This document shows positions 1-7,496 of a DNA stretch of 12,214 nucleotides, in pieces. The position numbers and the translations under genes are program-made. Under the pieces are notes generated by a model. The model made no database searches and was not told the origin of the DNA. It worked only from the letters and a program-made list of their open reading frames with translations. The stretch comes from Desulfovibrio sp. (GTDB lineage: Bacteria; Desulfobacterota; Desulfovibrionia; Desulfovibrionales; Desulfovibrionaceae). Location of the stretch: positions 1 through 12,214 of the forward strand of contig JAISNZ010000189.1 in assembly GCA_031275955.1 (NCBI GenBank). Reading direction: 5' to 3'. How positions within the stretch are numbered: position 1 is the first letter of the stretch; each line of letters begins with the position of its first letter.

Positions 1-1
1 C

Positions 2-952
2 GTGGGCCACCGGGTGGTCATGGGCGGCGAGGCCATCCGCGCCTCCTGCCTCATGGCTGAGCAGGCGAAAAGCATCGTCGCCGAACTCTCCGCTCTCGCT
101 CCTTTGCACAATCCCGCCAATCTGCAAGGCATCGAGGTCGCGCAGGCCCTTTTGCCCCACGCCCCCTCCGTGGGAGTCTTCGATACCGAATTCCACGCCT
201 CCCTGCCCCCCAAAGCCTTCATGTACGCCCTGCCCTACTCCTTGTATGAGCAACAGCGCATCCGCCGCTACGGCTTTCACGGCACTTCCCACCGCTTCGT
301 CTCCCGCGCGGGCGCGCGCTTTCTCGGGAAAAATCCGGAGGACTTCAAGGCCGTCACCTGCCATCTGGGCAATGGATGTTCCGTCACCGCCGTGGAAAAC
401 GGCCTCTCCGTCGAAACCAGCATGGGACTGACCCCCCTGGAAGGGGTGATCATGGGGACCCGCTGCGGCAGCATTGATCCGGCTATCCTCCTTTTCCTGG
501 GACGAGCCAGGGGTCTGGACTTCGCCGCCCTGGACGCCCTCCTGAACAAGGACAGCGGACTGAAGGGCATCTGCGGCCTGAACGACATGCGGGACATCCA
601 CGCCGCCCGCGCCAAAGGCGAGACAAAAGCCCAGCTCGCCTTCGACATGTTCTGCCACGGAATCCGCAAATATATCGGCGCCTATTGCGCTGTGCTGGGG
701 CGCCTGGACGCCTTGATCTTCACCGCCGGCATCGGCGAAAACGACGATCTGGCCCGGGCCGCCATTTGCGCCGACCTGGGAATTCTCGGCATCGCCGTCG
801 ATCCGGCCAAAAACGCCCTGCGTTCGGCCAAAATCCGCGCCATCAGCCCGGACACATCCCCCGTGCCTGTCCTGGTGGTGCCCACCAATGAAGAACTGGC
901 CATTGCCCAGGAAACGGTTGCCGTGCTGAATGGCGTTGCCATTAAATCATAA
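2..952 (+). CDS. ackA: Acetate kinase, N-terminus cut by window edge
   Basis: Acetate kinase interconverts acetyl phosphate + ADP and acetate + ATP in the cytoplasm; here it would yield ATP at the end of lactate oxidation. The visible 316 residues begin inside the GHRVV motif, so about 87 residues lie left of the window and the first GTG is not the start. With a constant offset of 87 and no net gap, the active-site residues known from Methanosarcina thermophila are all present: Arg4 (R91), His36 in APLHNP (H123), Asp61 in FDTEFH (D148), Phe92-His93 in the FHGTSH motif (F179/H180), Arg154 in MGTRCG (R241) and Glu297 in PTNEE (E384). The residue after RVV is Met where many family members have His; it is not a catalytic position. 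TAA stop at 950-952. The next gene in the same direction is lutC after 114 bases. Propionate kinase is a close relative, but the context favours acetate. Confidence 0.96.
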   Translation: MGHRVVMGGEAIRASCLMAEQAKSIVAELSALAPLHNPANLQGIEVAQALLPHAPSVGVFDTEFHASLPPKAFMYALPYSLYEQQRIRRYGFHGTSHRFVSRAGARFLGKNPEDFKAVTCHLGNGCSVTAVENGLSVETSMGLTPLEGVIMGTRCGSIDPAILLFLGRARGLDFAALDALLNKDSGLKGICGLNDMRDIHAARAKGETKAQLAFDMFCHGIRKYIGAYCAVLGRLDALIFTAGIGENDDLARAAICADLGILGIAVDPAKNALRSAKIRAISPDTSPVPVLVVPTNEELAIAQETVAVLNGVAIKS

Positions 953-1023
953 TATATTGAAATAAATAGAAAACAGCGCCCCCCTCTTTTTCAGAAGCGG
1001 CGCGTCGGCCTTACGGCCGCTGT

Positions 1024-1049
1024 TTGCTGATTTCTGCGCAAATCAGTAA
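1024..1049 (+). promoter_or_regulatory. Intercistronic stem-loop before the lutC ribosome binding site
   Basis: In the 114-base gap between ackA and lutC, CTGATTT (1027-1033) pairs perfectly with AAATCAG (1040-1046) around a CTGCGC loop. The stem extends by a G-T and two T-A pairs to 1024-1049. The lutC ribosome binding site AAGGAG (1056-1061) starts only 7 bases after it. No T-run follows, so it is not a typical terminator. It could be an mRNA-stability or processing element that gives ackA and lutC different transcript levels, or it could affect ribosome loading. The stem is seen; the role is inferred. A smaller stem CGGCC-TTAC-GGCCG lies just upstream. Confidence 0.45.
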
Positions 1050-1066
1050 CGGGAAAAGGAGAATCC

Positions 1067-1690
1067 ATGCCCGGCATTGATGCGGAAAATATCGCCCGGT
1101 TCAAAAAAAACGCCGCCGCCGCGGCCGTAACGGTGGTGGAAACGAAGACCCTGCGCCAGGCCGTTGCCTACGCGCTGGATCTGTGCGCAAAAAAGCCCCC
1201 CCGCGAGCCTCTCCCGACAGAGCCTCTCCATCCGGCGGAATCGCCTTCCCGCCGGGAGGAAGGGACGGAAAGAATCCTTGCGGCTCCGGGGCTGGATGCG
1301 AAAAATGCCGCCTTGCTGGACACGCTCGGCGCCAGGAGGGATCTGCGCATTCTCCGCAAGGGTCTGCGCGCGTACCCGGCCGGCATTGACCTCGGCCTGG
1401 TCCTGGCCGAGGCGGGCATCGCGGAGAGCGCCACCTGCCTGGTGGACGCCACGGACGAGGATGTGCGCCTGGCCACCATGCTCTGCGAAATCAGCGTCCT
1501 CATTCTCAAAAAATCCGCCGTCGCCGCGACTCCCCATGATTGCGCCTCCTTCCTGACGGAACGTCTGGACAGGGACGCCGCCTATCTGGCCTGTATTTCC
1601 GGACCCAGCAAAACCTCGGATATTGAGCGGGTTCTCGCCACCGGGGTACACGGCCCTCTGGAACTGCACGTCGCCCTGGTGGAAGGTTAG
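1067..1690 (+). CDS. lutC: LUD-domain lactate utilization protein, LutC/LldG-like
   Basis: A 207-residue protein of the LutC/YkgG type, one part of the three-part (LutA-LutB-LutC, or LldE-LldF-LldG) NAD-independent L-lactate oxidase that converts lactate to pyruvate on the cytoplasmic side. The LUD domain covers about residues 85-205, with the family signatures ISGPSKTSDIE (177-187) and GVHGPLELHV (193-202). The N-terminal 80 residues are Ala- and Pro-rich and poorly conserved in kind. The start ATG has AAGGAG at 1056-1061, 5 bases upstream. Length is slightly below the usual 210-240 residues. An A8 tract (1103-1110) falls in codons 13-15. The gene ends 2 bases before the fused lutB start, so the two are almost certainly one translational unit. 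D. vulgaris, as I recall, has an extra small gene between ackA and this gene; here it is absent. Confidence 0.9.
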   Translation: MPGIDAENIARFKKNAAAAAVTVVETKTLRQAVAYALDLCAKKPPREPLPTEPLHPAESPSRREEGTERILAAPGLDAKNAALLDTLGARRDLRILRKGLRAYPAGIDLGLVLAEAGIAESATCLVDATDEDVRLATMLCEISVLILKKSAVAATPHDCASFLTERLDRDAAYLACISGPSKTSDIERVLATGVHGPLELHVALVEG

Positions 1691-1692
1691 CC

Positions 1693-3843
1693 ATGCAAAA
1701 CGCAAAAACCATGAAAGACTTCCACCGGGATCTCGCCTCGGCCCTGGACGATGATTTCCTGCGCTCCACTCTGGACGCTTTTGCTCTGGCCTACCGTACG
1801 GGACGGGCGGAGGTCTTCGCCGATATGGACGAGCCGGCCCTTGTCGCCGCTGTGGCCGGAGCCAAGGACGCCGCCCTGGACAAACTGGAAGATCTGTACC
1901 TCCGGTTCCGCTCCGAGGCGGAAAAACGGGGCGTCGTTGTCCACCGCGCCGCCACGGCCGCCGAAGCCAACGCCCTTATTGTCCGCATCGCCCATGACGC
2001 GCGCTGCCGCGCCATTGTCAAGGCGAAATCCATGACCACGGAGGAAATCCGCCTTTCCACGGCTCTGGAGGACGCCGGCCTTGAGGTGGTGGAAACAGAC
2101 CTTGGCGAATGGATCACCCAGCTGCGCCGCGAAGGCCCCACGCACATGGTTTTGCCGGCCATTCACCTCTCCCGGCACCAGGTTGCCGAACTCTTCGCCC
2201 AGGTGACCCAAACCCCGCACCCCCCGGACATCGGCACCCTGGTCAAAGTGGCCCGCCGCGCCCTGCGCCCCAAATTCACGGCGGCGGACATGGGCATCAC
2301 CGGCGCAAACTTCGCCGTGGCGGAAAATGCCGCCATCGGCCTGTGCACGAACGAGGGCAACGCCCGTCTGGTCACGACCCTGCCCCGCGTCCATGTCGCC
2401 CTTGTCGGGCTGGAAAAACTCGTCCCCACCGTGTCCGAGGCCCTGGACATCGTCCGCATCCTGCCCCGCAACGCCACCGCCCAGGCCGTCACCGCCTATG
2501 TCACCTGGCTGACGGGGCGCCCCACCCCGAATCAGGAACGGCATATCGTCTTCCTGGACAACGGGCGCGCCGCCCTCGCCAAAGATCCCGTCTGCCGCCA
2601 GATTTTGCGCTGCGTGCGCTGCGGCGCCTGCGCCAATGTCTGCCCTGTCTACCGCCTGGTGGGCGGGCACAAGATGGGGCACATCTACATCGGGGCCATC
2701 GGCCTCATCCTCACCTACTTCTACCACGGACGGGAAAAAGCCCGGCACCTTATCCAGAACTGTATAGGCTGCGAAGCGTGCAAACAGGTCTGCGCCGCCG
2801 GCATTGACCTGCCCGCCGTTATCCGGGAAATCCGCTCCCGGCTTCTGGAAGAGGAAGGCGCTCCCCTGGAGAATACCCTTCTGGCCAAGGTCATGACCAG
2901 CCGCCGGATCTTCCATGCCCTGCTGCGTTTCGGCAAATGGGCGCAGCGTCCTCTGACCGGAGGGACTCCCTATATCCGCCACCTGCCCGACATTTTCCGC
3001 AAAAGCCAGGGATTCCGTTCCCTGCCCGCCATTGCCGGCGCCCCCTTCCGCGTCCGCTGGCCCTCTTTGCCCAAACGCTTCGACGGACGCGTCCTCGTAG
3101 GCCTCTTCGCCGGCTGCGCCCAGGACTTTGTCTATCCCGAACAGCTTGAGGCCGCCATCACCGTCCTCAACGCCCACGGCTGCCGCGTGGACTTCCCCCT
3201 GAAGCAGAACTGCTGCGGCCTGCCCCTGCACATGCTCGGCGAACGCGACGCCGCCCGCGCCCTTGCCCGGGAAAACATCCGCGCCTTTGACGCCGCCCGC
3301 TTCGATCACATCCTGACCCTCTGCCCCAGTTGCGCCTCCCATATCAGACACGCCTACCCCCGCCTCCTGGCGGATGACCCGGGAGCCGGAACCGGCGTCC
3401 AGCAGTTCGCCTCCCGCATCCGCGACTTCAGCTCCTTCCTTGTCGATATCCTCGGCCTTTCCTCCGCAACCATCCGGCAATCGGAACAGAAAATCTGCTA
3501 TCACGCCTCCTGCCACCTCTGCCGGGGGCTCTCGGTCACCCGCCAGCCGCGCGAACTCCTCACCCTGGCCGCGACATACGTCCCGACCGAGGAAGAAGAC
3601 TCCTGCTGCGGTTTCGGCGGATCCTATTCCCTCAAATTTCCCGAAATCTCCCGCAGGATTCTGGACCGCAAACTGTCCCGCTACGAGCAGTCCGGCGCGG
3701 ATATCCTTGCCGTCGACTGTCCCGGTTGCATTATCCAGTTCCGGGGAGGCGAGGAACAACGGGGCAACAGACTCCGCGTCCTTCATATCGCGGAAATCAT
3801 TGCAGGAAATCTGAAACAGGAGAACGGGGATCGCAACGGGTGA
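1693..3843 (+). CDS. Fused LutB-LutA (LldF-LldE) iron-sulfur L-lactate dehydrogenase subunit
   Basis: A 716-residue fusion of the two larger parts of the LutABC lactate oxidase. Order: LUD domain (about 70-295); a ferredoxin-like double [4Fe-4S] segment with C307-x2-C310-x2-C313-x3-C317-P and C357-x2-C360-x2-C363-x3-C367; then two CCG (cysteine-rich) domains. The first CCG domain has C475, C507-C508-G and C544-x2-C547. The second has C602, C607, C610, C638-C639-G and C676-P-G-C679. The LUD plus ferredoxin part corresponds to LutB/LldF and the two CCG domains to LutA/LldE, which are separate proteins in Bacillus and E. coli. Fusion is the form I recall for D. vulgaris DVU3033, also about 717 residues. 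Electrons would pass through the clusters to the quinone pool or another carrier. The Shine-Dalgarno site (GGAAGG, 1681-1686) lies inside the last codons of lutC, which implies translational coupling. All expected cluster cysteines are present. A glycolate oxidase GlpC/GlcF-type role is unlikely because of the LUD domain. Confidence 0.93.
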   Translation: MQNAKTMKDFHRDLASALDDDFLRSTLDAFALAYRTGRAEVFADMDEPALVAAVAGAKDAALDKLEDLYLRFRSEAEKRGVVVHRAATAAEANALIVRIAHDARCRAIVKAKSMTTEEIRLSTALEDAGLEVVETDLGEWITQLRREGPTHMVLPAIHLSRHQVAELFAQVTQTPHPPDIGTLVKVARRALRPKFTAADMGITGANFAVAENAAIGLCTNEGNARLVTTLPRVHVALVGLEKLVPTVSEALDIVRILPRNATAQAVTAYVTWLTGRPTPNQERHIVFLDNGRAALAKDPVCRQILRCVRCGACANVCPVYRLVGGHKMGHIYIGAIGLILTYFYHGREKARHLIQNCIGCEACKQVCAAGIDLPAVIREIRSRLLEEEGAPLENTLLAKVMTSRRIFHALLRFGKWAQRPLTGGTPYIRHLPDIFRKSQGFRSLPAIAGAPFRVRWPSLPKRFDGRVLVGLFAGCAQDFVYPEQLEAAITVLNAHGCRVDFPLKQNCCGLPLHMLGERDAARALARENIRAFDAARFDHILTLCPSCASHIRHAYPRLLADDPGAGTGVQQFASRIRDFSSFLVDILGLSSATIRQSEQKICYHASCHLCRGLSVTRQPRELLTLAATYVPTEEEDSCCGFGGSYSLKFPEISRRILDRKLSRYEQSGADILAVDCPGCIIQFRGGEEQRGNRLRVLHIAEIIAGNLKQENGDRNG

Positions 3844-3844
3844 C

Positions 3845-3888
3845 GGCGGTTCCGTAGAGCGGTTCAGGAATGAAACGAGGGAACCGCC
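3845..3888 (+). other. Stem-loop after lutB, with two alternative 5' arms
   Basis: Immediately after the lutB stop, GGCGGTTCC (3845-3853) can pair perfectly with GGAACCGCC (3880-3888). A second copy of the core GCGGTTC at 3859-3865 can instead pair with GAACCGC (3881-3887) over a 15-base loop. Only one of the two hairpins can form at a time. No T-run follows. It may protect the 3' end of the lactate operon transcript or act in termination together with the hairpin at 3932-3948. Role unknown. Confidence 0.35.
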
Positions 3889-3931
3889 CGGCAGGGATTT
3901 GCAGGCAAATTCTTGCCGCGAAACAGGAGCG

Positions 3932-3948
3932 GGCGGGCCTTGCCCGCC
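3932..3948. terminator. Possible weak bidirectional terminator between convergent lutB and cheX
   Basis: GGCGGGC (3932-3938) and GCCCGCC (3942-3948) form a perfect 7-base-pair GC stem with a CTT loop, between two genes that converge. There is no T-tract on the + strand; on the - strand only a short GTTT follows after several bases. Position and stem strength suggest termination, but the missing T-run makes it a weak intrinsic site or simply an RNA end-protecting hairpin. Confidence 0.25.
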
Positions 3949-3990
3949 GCAAGCGAACTAGCGTTCATTGCCATAGGGAAAGGAAACGGC

Positions 3991-4470
3991 CTATCCGTCG
4001 GCAGGCTCCTCAAAGCAGAATTCCACCGTGAATCCCCCGTCGGGGGTGGTGAAGGGAATGGCGATGACAGGACTGCGGGAGACATGCCGGATGGTGTGCC
4101 CGTCGCCGATGATGATGGTCGGGGTGGACCCGCTGAGGGTCAGGCCGAGCTCCCTGAGTCCGGCCCTGGCCTGACCGGAAACCATGTTGGTCATTTCGCC
4201 CACGGCGTCCTGAATGTCCTGGAGGGCATCCTGGATGTCCTCTCCCAGCATCCCTTTCACCAGGGCCACGGCGCAGGGTTTTGTGAACGAGACGGCAATG
4301 GATCCCGTCCTGTCGCCGGTGACGCCGACGATGGCGGAAACGTCACCCTCGGCAACGACGCCCTTCTTGACGTAGGGAGTCCCTGCGGAGGCATTGATGC
4401 CGGCCATGAGCGACAGGATTTCAATGGTGGATCTCACGAAGGGACGGGCGATATCAAGGTTGGAAAGCAT
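3991..4470 (-). CDS. CheX-like chemotaxis protein (CheY-P phosphatase family)
   Basis: A 159-residue protein of the CheC/CheX/FliY family, which removes phosphate from the response regulator CheY-P and so resets the flagellar motor signal in the cytoplasm. The hallmark D-x3-E-x2-N motif is at 88-95 (DAVGEMTN), giving catalytic Glu92 and Asn95, followed by a Gly at 99. Only one such motif is present, as in CheX and unlike CheC, which usually has two. Length fits CheX (about 155 residues). The open frame runs on upstream to 4959 into gpsA, but the ATG at 4468-4470 is preferred: an AGGGGG site lies 4 bases upstream and family homology begins here (MLSNLDIARPF). It stands alone, divergent from gpsA and convergent with lutB, with no other chemotaxis gene visible, so it probably acts in trans. 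TAG stop at 3991-3993. Confidence 0.88.
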   Translation of the reverse strand: MLSNLDIARPFVRSTIEILSLMAGINASAGTPYVKKGVVAEGDVSAIVGVTGDRTGSIAVSFTKPCAVALVKGMLGEDIQDALQDIQDAVGEMTNMVSGQARAGLRELGLTLSGSTPTIIIGDGHTIRHVSRSPVIAIPFTTPDGGFTVEFCFEEPADG

Positions 4471-4527
4471 GCGGCCCCCTGGGCTTTTCCGGGAATGGGG
4501 AACAACGCCGGGATTGTCTCCTGACAA

Positions 4528-4557
4528 AGTATAAAACAGGAGAACGAAAAAAGGCAA
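4528..4557 (-). promoter_or_regulatory. Predicted sigma70-type promoter for cheX
   Basis: Read on the - strand, TTGCCT (4552-4557; 4 of 6 to consensus) and TATACT (4528-4533; 5 of 6) are separated by 18 bases. Transcription would start near 4520, giving a 5' leader of about 50 bases to the cheX ATG. An inverted repeat TTGTC-TCCT-GACAA (4514-4527) covers the expected start site and could be an operator, although it is short. No equally good promoter is visible for divergent gpsA; GATAAT (4562-4567) could be a -10 box but has no matching -35. Confidence 0.4.
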
Positions 4558-4579
4558 TTGCGATAATAGGCAAAAAACC

Positions 4580-4596
4580 TTCCTCCGTAGGAGGGA
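4580..4596 (+). promoter_or_regulatory. Hairpin that hides the gpsA ribosome binding site
   Basis: CCTCC (4582-4586) directly precedes GTA and the gpsA Shine-Dalgarno sequence GGAGG (4590-4594), making a perfect 5-base-pair stem. A T-G and a T-A pair extend it to 4580-4596. The ATG is at 4600, 5 bases after GGAGG. An anti-Shine-Dalgarno sequence placed this tightly would slow ribosome access unless the hairpin is opened by temperature, a protein or the ribosome itself. The structure is seen; regulation is inferred. Confidence 0.45.
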
Positions 4597-4599
4597 AAG

Positions 4600-5589
4600 A
4601 TGCGCCTGACGGTTATCGGCGGCGGCAGTTGGGGCACAGCCATGGCGAATCTGATGGCGGGCAGAGGGCATGACGTCCATATCCTGATGCGGGATGCCCG
4701 GGCGGCCCGCGTCCTGGAAGAAGCGCATGAAAACCCCCGCTATCTCCCGGGATTCGCTCTGGAAAAGACCTTGCGCGCCGGCGTCTCGGCGGAGCGCGCC
4801 CTGCAAGGGGCGCGCCTGTGTCTGCTGGCCGTGCCCGCGCAGCATCTGCGAGAGGTCCTGCTCTCCCTGGCGTCCTGGGTTCCGGCGGATGCGACTCCCG
4901 TCTGCCTCAGCAAGGGAATTGAACAGGGAACCCTCGCGCCCATGAGTACGGTGGTGCAAGAAGCCTGGCCGATCCAGGCCGGGCGGTACGCCATTCTTTC
5001 GGGCCCCTCCTTCGCCCGGGAGGTGCTGGAAGGGAAACCCACAGCCGTTGTCCTGGGCTGCGCCGACCCGGTCCTGGCGGCAAGTCTGCGCGAAGCTCTG
5101 TCCACCCCGCTCTTCCGGGTGTATTCCAGCCCGGATGTTCTGGGAGTGGAGCTAGGCGGAGCGATGAAAAACGTTATGGCCATTGCGGCCGGGATATGCG
5201 ACGGCCTGCGGCTCGGGCATAACGCCCGCGCCGGGCTGATTACCAGAGGGCTGGCGGAGATAAGCCGGCTGGGACAGGCGCTGGGCGCTAACCAGGCCAC
5301 CTTCATGGGCCTTTCCGGCCTGGGGGATCTTGTCCTGACCTGCACAGGGGATCTCTCCCGCAACCGCCGGGTGGGGTTACGTCTGGCGCTGGGCGAGGAT
5401 CTGTCCCGCATAACCGCCCAACTGGGCACGGTGGCGGAAGGGATCGAGACCGCCGGCTCCATCTGCGACCTGGGAGAACGGCACGCCGTTGATCTGCCTC
5501 TGGCCCGCGCCGTGCGCACGGTCCTGGCCGGCGGCTCTCCCGTGAATCTGACACGGGAACTGATGGCCCGGGCCTTGCGGGATGAATAG
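4600..5589 (+). CDS. gpsA: Glycerol-3-phosphate dehydrogenase [NAD(P)+]
   Basis: Reduces dihydroxyacetone phosphate to sn-glycerol 3-phosphate, the backbone of membrane phospholipids, in the cytoplasm. At 329 residues it is full length for GpsA. An N-terminal nucleotide-binding Rossmann motif IGGGSWGTAMA lies at 6-16, followed by RYLPG at 47-51. The SKG lysine is Lys105 and the LSGPSFA segment lies at 133-139. Lys190 in GGAMKNV is the expected catalytic lysine. NARAGLITRG (208-217) and GLSGLGDLVLTC (237-248) are the usual substrate-side and C-terminal signatures. The ATG at 4600 has GGAGG 5 bases upstream, although in a hairpin. It is the first gene of a close-packed gpsA-uvrC-ubiA cluster; uvrC starts 5 bases after its TAG stop. 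The grouping is of convenience rather than of one pathway, apart from membrane-lipid and quinone supply by the outer two. Confidence 0.96.
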   Translation: MRLTVIGGGSWGTAMANLMAGRGHDVHILMRDARAARVLEEAHENPRYLPGFALEKTLRAGVSAERALQGARLCLLAVPAQHLREVLLSLASWVPADATPVCLSKGIEQGTLAPMSTVVQEAWPIQAGRYAILSGPSFAREVLEGKPTAVVLGCADPVLAASLREALSTPLFRVYSSPDVLGVELGGAMKNVMAIAAGICDGLRLGHNARAGLITRGLAEISRLGQALGANQATFMGLSGLGDLVLTCTGDLSRNRRVGLRLALGEDLSRITAQLGTVAEGIETAGSICDLGERHAVDLPLARAVRTVLAGGSPVNLTRELMARALRDE

Positions 5590-5594
5590 CCGCC

Positions 5595-7496
5595 ATGGAA
5601 AAACCAGATCTCAGCCGTTTTCCTTCCACCCCGGGCGTCTATCTCTACAAGGACGCTTCCGGGCGCATCCTCTATGTGGGCAAGGCCAGGAGACTCCGCC
5701 AACGCCTGGCGTCCTATTTCCGGGATCCCGCCGGCCTGACCAGGAAGACCAAAGCCATGCTGGCCCAGGCCGTCTCCATCGACATCCTGCGCACGGGCAC
5801 GGAGAAGGAGGCCCTGCTTCTTGAGGCCGGGCTGATTAAAAAGCACCGGCCCCGATATAATATTCTCCTGCGCGACGACAAGGAATACCTCCTTTTCCGC
5901 ATCAACCGGGATCACCCTTTTCCCCGGGTGGAAATTCTACGCCGCCGCACAGGGGGAAAAGGCCTCAAAAACGCCGTCCTTTTCGGGCCATTTTCCTCCG
6001 GGGGCGCGGCCAGAGAGACCTGGAAGCTGCTGCACAAATTCTTCCCCCTGCGCCGCTGCGCTGATCGGGCCTTTGCCAACCGGACCCGGCCCTGTCTCTA
6101 TTTTGACATGCGGCAGTGCCCGGCCCCCTGCACCCGGCCCGTCTCCCGGGACGATTACCAGGCCACCCTCAAAAAGGTGGAGCTCCTTCTCTCCGGACGC
6201 TCGCGCGAACTCGTGGCCGCCCTTTCGGCCGAGATGCAAAAGGCCGCCGAATCCCTACGCTTTGAAGACGCCGCCCGCCTGCGCGATCAAATCCAGGCTG
6301 TGCGGCGCACCCTGGAACGCCAATCCGTTGTCCTGGCCGAAGGCGCCGATCTGGACGTTCTTGGCGTGATCCAGGTCCCCGAGGGTCTGGGGCTGGGCAT
6401 TGTCTTCATCCGCGACGGCCTGCTCCTGGACGGGCGTTCCTTCTTCTGGCCGGGCCTGACCGTGGAGGATACCCCCGAACTCGTCACCGGCTTCCTGAGC
6501 CAGTTCTATCTGAATCAACGCGCCCTGGGCGAGTCCATCCCCCCCCGCGTGGTCGTGCCCTGGCTACCTCCGGAGGACTCTCCTTCCGGCGAGGAAGACG
6601 CCGATCTGGCCGCCCTCACCGCCGCCCTGGCCGAATACCGGGGAAACCCCGTCCTTCTTTCCCGCCCGCGCAACCCGGACGAGGATAATCTGGCTCTGAT
6701 GGCCGCAGCCAACGCCCGTGAAGCCCTCCGGTCCAGCACCATGCCCGCCATGGCCGATCTGCTGGCCGAACGCCTGCATGCCCCCGCCCCCCTCCGCCAC
6801 ATTGAGGCCGTGGACATTTCCCATACCGGCGGACGCCAGACCCGGGCCGGCCTGGTGGTCTTTCAGGACGAGGAGCCCATCCCCGGCGCCTTTCGCCAGT
6901 ATGATCTGGAGGAAATGCTCGCCAACCGGAAGGCCGACCCGGGCGACGACTACGCCGCTCTGGCCGCCTGGGCGGAACGCCGCGCGGAAAGCGGCCCCCC
7001 CTGGCCGGATCTCCTGCTCATCGACGGCGGGAAAGGACAACTCGCGGCCGTAAGCCGCGCCTTCGCGGACCGCGGCCTGGCCGGAACCTTTCTCCTGGCC
7101 TCCATCGCCAAGGCCCGTGACGCGGAGGGCCGGGCCGACCGCCGCGCGGGAAACACCGGCGACCGCATCTTCCTTCCCGGTCGCGCCAACCCCCTGCCCA
7201 TCGCCCCCGGCTGCCCGGAGCTTCTCTTCCTCCAGCGCATCCGGGACGCCGCGCACAACTTCATCCTGGGACGGCACCGCAAAGCCCGCGCCGCCCATGC
7301 CCTTTCCGGCGAACTCACCCGCCTGTCCGGCGTGGGTCCCGTCATCGCCCGCCGCCTCTTTGAACGCTTCGGTTCCCTGGCAGCCATGTCTGAAGCCGGA
7401 CCGGACGCCCTGGCCGCCGTTCCCGGCCTGGGATCTGTCCGCGCCCGCCTGATCGCCGATCGCCTGGCTTTACTCATGGACAAAAAGAAGGCATAA
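5595..7496 (+). CDS. uvrC: UvrABC excinuclease subunit C
   Basis: UvrC makes both cuts around bulky DNA lesions in nucleotide excision repair, recruited by UvrB. It has 633 residues, a little longer than E. coli UvrC (610). The GIY-YIG nuclease domain (about 10-95) shows GVY at 14-16, YVG at 27-29 and Glu77, and makes the 3' incision. Cysteines C155, C167, C175 and C179 have the same spacing as the reported [4Fe-4S] ligands of E. coli UvrC (154/166/174/178). A UVR motif that contacts UvrB lies near 213-245. The RNase H-like domain for the 5' cut has Asp407 in VDISH and Asp477 in LLIDGGKGQL. Tandem helix-hairpin-helix segments cover about 580-630 (LSGVGPVIARRLFERFG and VPGLGSVRARLIA). No clear Shine-Dalgarno sequence is visible; translation probably depends on gpsA, whose stop is 5 bases upstream. 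Confidence 0.96.
   Translation: MEKPDLSRFPSTPGVYLYKDASGRILYVGKARRLRQRLASYFRDPAGLTRKTKAMLAQAVSIDILRTGTEKEALLLEAGLIKKHRPRYNILLRDDKEYLLFRINRDHPFPRVEILRRRTGGKGLKNAVLFGPFSSGGAARETWKLLHKFFPLRRCADRAFANRTRPCLYFDMRQCPAPCTRPVSRDDYQATLKKVELLLSGRSRELVAALSAEMQKAAESLRFEDAARLRDQIQAVRRTLERQSVVLAEGADLDVLGVIQVPEGLGLGIVFIRDGLLLDGRSFFWPGLTVEDTPELVTGFLSQFYLNQRALGESIPPRVVVPWLPPEDSPSGEEDADLAALTAALAEYRGNPVLLSRPRNPDEDNLALMAAANAREALRSSTMPAMADLLAERLHAPAPLRHIEAVDISHTGGRQTRAGLVVFQDEEPIPGAFRQYDLEEMLANRKADPGDDYAALAAWAERRAESGPPWPDLLLIDGGKGQLAAVSRAFADRGLAGTFLLASIAKARDAEGRADRRAGNTGDRIFLPGRANPLPIAPGCPELLFLQRIRDAAHNFILGRHRKARAAHALSGELTRLSGVGPVIARRLFERFGSLAAMSEAGPDALAAVPGLGSVRARLIADRLALLMDKKKA

Noticed and set aside
1687..3786. 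A 699-residue open frame on the - strand
   Set aside because: It lies wholly antisense to the fused lutB gene, is Gly/Ala/Asp-rich without domains, and is a usual by-product of high G+C third codon positions in the real gene.
4471..4959. N-terminal extension of the CheX protein up to 4959
   Set aside because: It would run antisense into gpsA and across the predicted cheX promoter, and CheX similarity starts at the ATG at 4470, which has its own ribosome binding site.
4740..5915. A 391-residue - strand frame across gpsA and uvrC
   Set aside because: Antisense to two clear genes, Arg/Ser/Pro-rich, no recognisable family.
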